Origin: Streptomyces sp. NBC_01198
GTDB lineage: Bacteria > Actinomycetota > Actinomycetes > Streptomycetales > Streptomycetaceae
Direction of reading: 5' to 3'
Assembly: GCF_036010485.1 (NCBI RefSeq)
Contig: NZ_CP108568.1
Span: forward strand, 6,038,501-6,102,500
Length of the DNA: 64,000 bases
The notes under the pieces were generated by a model, which searched no databases, was not told the origin of the DNA, and worked only from the letters and a program-made list of their open reading frames with translations. Shown piece by piece: positions 61,745-64,000 of this stretch (position 1 is the stretch's first letter; the number at the start of each line of letters is the position of its first letter). The position numbers and the translations under genes are program-made.

Positions 61745-62374
61745 TCAGGACCGTGGCGCCGCCGCGCCGAGCGCCGCGCCGCCGACCCGGCCCTGGAGCA
61801 ACCGCGACAGTGCCGCGTGCACGTCGTCGATGCTGCGTTCCGGCTGGAACGCCTGCCAGTCGAGGGCCGCCACCAGCACCATGCCGAACAGCGCGGACGC
61901 GGTCAGCTGGACGTCGATGTCCTCGCTCAGCTCGCCCGCCGCCACCGCCGCGCTCAGCACCTCCTCGACCACCGAGACCGCCTGCCGCCGCACCGTCGTC
62001 AAGGTGTCCTGCCAGGCCCGGTTGGTCCGCCACAGCTCGGCCACGTAGAGCTGGGTGAAGGACGGGTGGCGGACGATGAAGCCCAACCCGGCGTGGATCA
62101 GCGCGTCCAGCGCGTCCACCCCGCCGCCGCCGCAGGCCGTGGCGGCGGTCGCCGCCTGCCGCAGCGCGTCGCGCAGCCGGCCCACACCGTCCCGCAGCAG
62201 CTCCTCGAACAGGTCGTTCTTGCTGGCGAAGTTGTAGTAGACGGTGCCCTTGGCGACCCCCGCCCGCTCGGCGATCTCCTCGACGGTGGTGGCGGAGAAA
62301 CCCTGCTCGGCGATGAGAGTGACGGCCGCCGCGTAGAGCTTGCGGCGGGTGGCCTGGCGTCGTGCGGTGCTCAT
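61745..62374 (-). CDS. TetR/AcrR-family transcriptional regulator
   Basis: 209 aa. N-terminal helix-turn-helix (about 10-55: LIAEQGFSATTVEEIAERAGVAKGTVYYNFASKNDLF split as FSATTVEEIA and GVAKGTVYYNF) and a C-terminal helical ligand/dimer domain with FVRHPSFTQLYVAELWRTN-type motif. It is a likely repressor of unknown effector. The divergent neighbour is the HEPN gene, but that promoter looks DNA-damage controlled, so the two may be unrelated. Minus-strand CAGAAT lies 8 nt before its ATG. Confidence 0.88.
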   Translation of the reverse strand: MSTARRQATRRKLYAAAVTLIAEQGFSATTVEEIAERAGVAKGTVYYNFASKNDLFEELLRDGVGRLRDALRQAATAATACGGGGVDALDALIHAGLGFIVRHPSFTQLYVAELWRTNRAWQDTLTTVRRQAVSVVEEVLSAAVAAGELSEDIDVQLTASALFGMVLVAALDWQAFQPERSIDDVHAALSRLLQGRVGGAALGAAAPRS

Positions 62375-62452
62375 GGCACCCGATTCTGCCCGCCCGCGCC
62401 GGGCCGTGGCCCGATCATCGGGGAAGAGGCGGTGTTCCCAGGTCGGAGCCGA

Positions 62453-62475
62453 TTGTCAGTGGTGGGCCCCAGTAT
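62453..62475 (+). promoter_or_regulatory. PafBC-type DNA-damage promoter
   Basis: TTGTCAGTG (62453-62461), 8 nt, then CAGTAT (62470-62475). This fits the actinobacterial LexA-independent damage motif TTGTCRGTG-N8-TANNNT with one change in the -10. Transcription would start near 62482, 34 nt before the HEPN gene. Confidence 0.7.
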
Positions 62476-62515
62476 GGGGGGTACGGACACACGTACGGAG
62501 AAAGTGAGGCTCGCC

Positions 62516-62989
62516 ATGGCAATCCCGGTCAGCGACGTCCACCCTGTGCTGCGCCGCGCCGCCGCGTCACCCGCCGCCCTGGACCTGCTCACCCAGGCAC
62601 ACCACGGACTCACCGAGGCCGCCGGGCTCGACGCCCCCCACGAGAGGTACGCCACCGCCCACCTCGCCGCCCTGCACACCGCCGCCGCGGTGCTCGCCGC
62701 CCGCGGCAGGCCCGAGGACACCCCGCGAAACCGCCGCAGGATCCGCAGCGTCTGGGAGGTGCTGCCCGAGATCGCGCCCGAACTGTCCGAGTGGAGCGCG
62801 CTGTTCGCCGCCGGCGCCGAGCGCCGGGCCAGGGCGGACGCCGGCATAGCCACCGCTGCCGGACCGCGGGAGGCCGACGACCTGGTCCGTGCCGTCACGG
62901 TGTTCCTGCGGCTGGTGGAGCGCATGCTGCTGCTCAGCCCCGCCCTGGACGGCGCACCGCCGCTGGTGGCCGCGCCCGCGGCGGAGTGA
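62516..62989 (+). CDS. SAV_6107-family HEPN-domain protein
   Basis: 157 aa, an all-helical single-domain protein. Conserved stretches are AAASPAALDLLTQAHHGLTEA, ERYATAHLAALHTAAAVLAARGRP and NRRRIRSVWEVLPEIAPEL. HEPN domains occur in RNases and toxin-antitoxin systems; an exact RxxxxH is not obvious, so nuclease activity is uncertain. AAAGTGAGG precedes the ATG. The PafBC-type promoter makes it a candidate DNA-damage response gene. In Streptomyces it is often close to dinB, which would lie beyond this window. Confidence 0.8.
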   Translation: MAIPVSDVHPVLRRAAASPAALDLLTQAHHGLTEAAGLDAPHERYATAHLAALHTAAAVLAARGRPEDTPRNRRRIRSVWEVLPEIAPELSEWSALFAAGAERRARADAGIATAAGPREADDLVRAVTVFLRLVERMLLLSPALDGAPPLVAAPAAE

Positions 62990-63076
62990 CCGGCGCGCGG
63001 CCCCACGGGTATCCCGTCGACAGGCCATAGAGTTGGAGCCGCACCAGTCACCCGCAGCCGCGAGGAGCCGTCCGCC

Positions 63077-63847
63077 ATGTCCCGTCAAGGAGGGGTGGAC
63101 CCGATGCGTCCCCGAGCCAGCCTGCGAACCGCCGTGGTCTGGGAAGTGCTGCGTGACGCGCTGGAGCGGCGGGCCAAGGCGGCCGACACCGAGGTCCTCG
63201 ACGTGCTGGACACCGGCGGCGGCACCGGCAACTTCGCGGTGCCCGTCGCTCGCCTCGGCCACCGGGTCACCGTCGTCGACCCCAGCCCCGACGCGCTCTT
63301 CGCCCTGGAGCGGCGGGCCGCCGAGGCCGGCGTCACGGAGCGGGTCAGCGGCGTCCAGGGCGACGTCCAGGGGCTGCTCGACGTGATCACCCCCGCCGGT
63401 TACGACATGGTGCTCTGCCACGGGGTGCTGGAATACGTCGACGACCCGGCCGAGGGCGTCAGCCACGTCGCCGGCGCGCTGCGGCCGGCCGGGGCGCTCA
63501 GCCTGCTCGCTGCGGGCCGCGGCGGGGCCGTCCTGGCCAGGGCACTGGCCGGGCACTTCGCCGAGGCCCAGCACGCCCTGGGCGACCCGGACGGGCGATG
63601 GGGCAGCGGGGACTCGCTGCCCCGCCGCTTCACCGCGGAGGAGCTCACCCGGCTGGTGACCGACGCGGGGCTGCGGGCCGCCGCCGTGCACGGCGTGCGG
63701 ATCTTCGCCGACCTGGTGCCGGGGGTCCTGGTCGACACCGAGCCGGGCGCGCTGGACGCGCTGCTCAGGCTGGAGCTGGCGGCCGCGGAGGACCCCGGTT
63801 TCCATGCTGTCGCCACCCAGCTGCATGTGCTCGCCGAACGGGACTGA
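63077..63847 (+). CDS. Class I SAM-dependent methyltransferase
   Basis: 256 aa. SAM motif I is VLDTGGGTGNFAVP (about 43-56), acidic end of strand 2 VVDPSPDAL, motif II-like VQGDVQGL and LCHGVLEYVDDP (post-motif), typical of ubiE/SmtA-like small-molecule methyltransferases. Substrate unknown. Two starts each have a ribosome site: ATG 63077 (GAGGAG) and ATG 63104 (AAGGAGG). It follows the HEPN gene by 87 nt in the same direction and may share its promoter. Confidence 0.87.
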   Translation: MSRQGGVDPMRPRASLRTAVVWEVLRDALERRAKAADTEVLDVLDTGGGTGNFAVPVARLGHRVTVVDPSPDALFALERRAAEAGVTERVSGVQGDVQGLLDVITPAGYDMVLCHGVLEYVDDPAEGVSHVAGALRPAGALSLLAAGRGGAVLARALAGHFAEAQHALGDPDGRWGSGDSLPRRFTAEELTRLVTDAGLRAAAVHGVRIFADLVPGVLVDTEPGALDALLRLELAAAEDPGFHAVATQLHVLAERD

Positions 63848-64000
63848 GCGGCCGCCCCGCGCCCCCGTACGGGCCGGCCACGGTCCCGGCCCCGCCGCCA
63901 CGTGCGGGGTGGCGTCCGGGGACTGCGTCACAGCCCGCCCGTCGCGCCATTCCTGACCGTATGCTGGCATGACGCGGCAGCGGACGGGGAATGAAGCACC
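63848..64000 (+). other. Right-edge intergenic region
   Basis: No gene is supported. A TATGCT box (63960-63965) and an ATG at 63991 preceded closely by GGGGA could belong to a gene that continues past the window, but too little is visible. Confidence 0.3.

Overview
The window is very GC-rich, free of rRNA, tRNA, insertion sequences or CRISPR, and packed with housekeeping genes typical of a streptomycete or close relative (Streptomycetaceae). The evidence is GTG/TTG starts, a SAM-IV riboswitch, a PASTA-domain kinase, a geosmin synthase, a MacS/MacR-type two-component pair and many conserved Streptomyces hypotheticals. From memory, much of the gene content also matches the Mycobacterium tuberculosis block from about Rv2172c to Rv2204c (metF, Rv2175c, pknL, aroG, the Rv2184c/Rv2185c pair, fadD15, pimB, NlpC/P60, trpD, ctaE-qcrCAB, ctaC, adoK), so this is an ancient actinobacterial core neighbourhood.

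Layout. 0-12.5 kb: adenosine kinase, a cysteine desulfurase-TusA fusion, then the respiratory supercomplex genes in two runs (ctaC-ctaD-ctaF and ctaE-qcrC-qcrA-qcrB), separated by an L,D-transpeptidase lipoprotein and a degenerate receiver-domain gene. 12.5-18.5 kb: trpD, a SAM-IV riboswitch with a six-codon open frame in front of a class V aminotransferase, an Lrp/AsnC-type RAM protein, a rhomboid protease and a NYN nuclease. 18.7-26 kb: envelope genes, with two NlpC/P60 hydrolases, two overlapping metalloprotease genes, a GT87 mannosyltransferase and pimB. 26-31 kb: a minus-strand series (metallophosphoesterase, SRPBCC, ArsA-like ATPase, DUF5304, glucokinase, EEP phosphatase). 31-41 kb: lipid genes (acyl-CoA synthetase, acyltransferase, esterase), macS/macR, a phosphofructokinase with the PPi-type signature, a uridine-kinase-like protein and an attenuated anthranilate synthase. 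41-47.4 kb: amidase with FG-GAP repeats, DAHP synthase, bfd/bfr iron storage and a sulfite-oxidase-like protein. 47.4-55.7 kb: PASTA kinase, thiOSG under a TPP riboswitch, an array of ~75-bp repeats, a ferredoxin-reductase-like flavoprotein, an Rv2175c-like DNA-binding protein, thiE and metF. 55.7-64 kb: a Q/Y-rich membrane protein, geosmin synthase, a phytoene-desaturase-like enzyme, DUF4126, TetR, a HEPN-domain gene and a methyltransferase.

Much of the interest lies in regulation rather than in new enzymes. I see a SAM-IV riboswitch, a TPP riboswitch, a Trp-codon leader peptide with an attenuator hairpin, an iron box, a PafBC-type DNA-damage promoter in front of the HEPN gene, a tandem pair of MacR-like boxes, and about a dozen genes whose -10 box lies 6-8 nt from the start codon (predicted leaderless mRNAs). 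No clearly undescribed multi-gene system is visible. The best leads are the damage-inducible HEPN gene, the riboswitch plus micro-ORF arrangement, and the PPi-type phosphofructokinase next to macRS.
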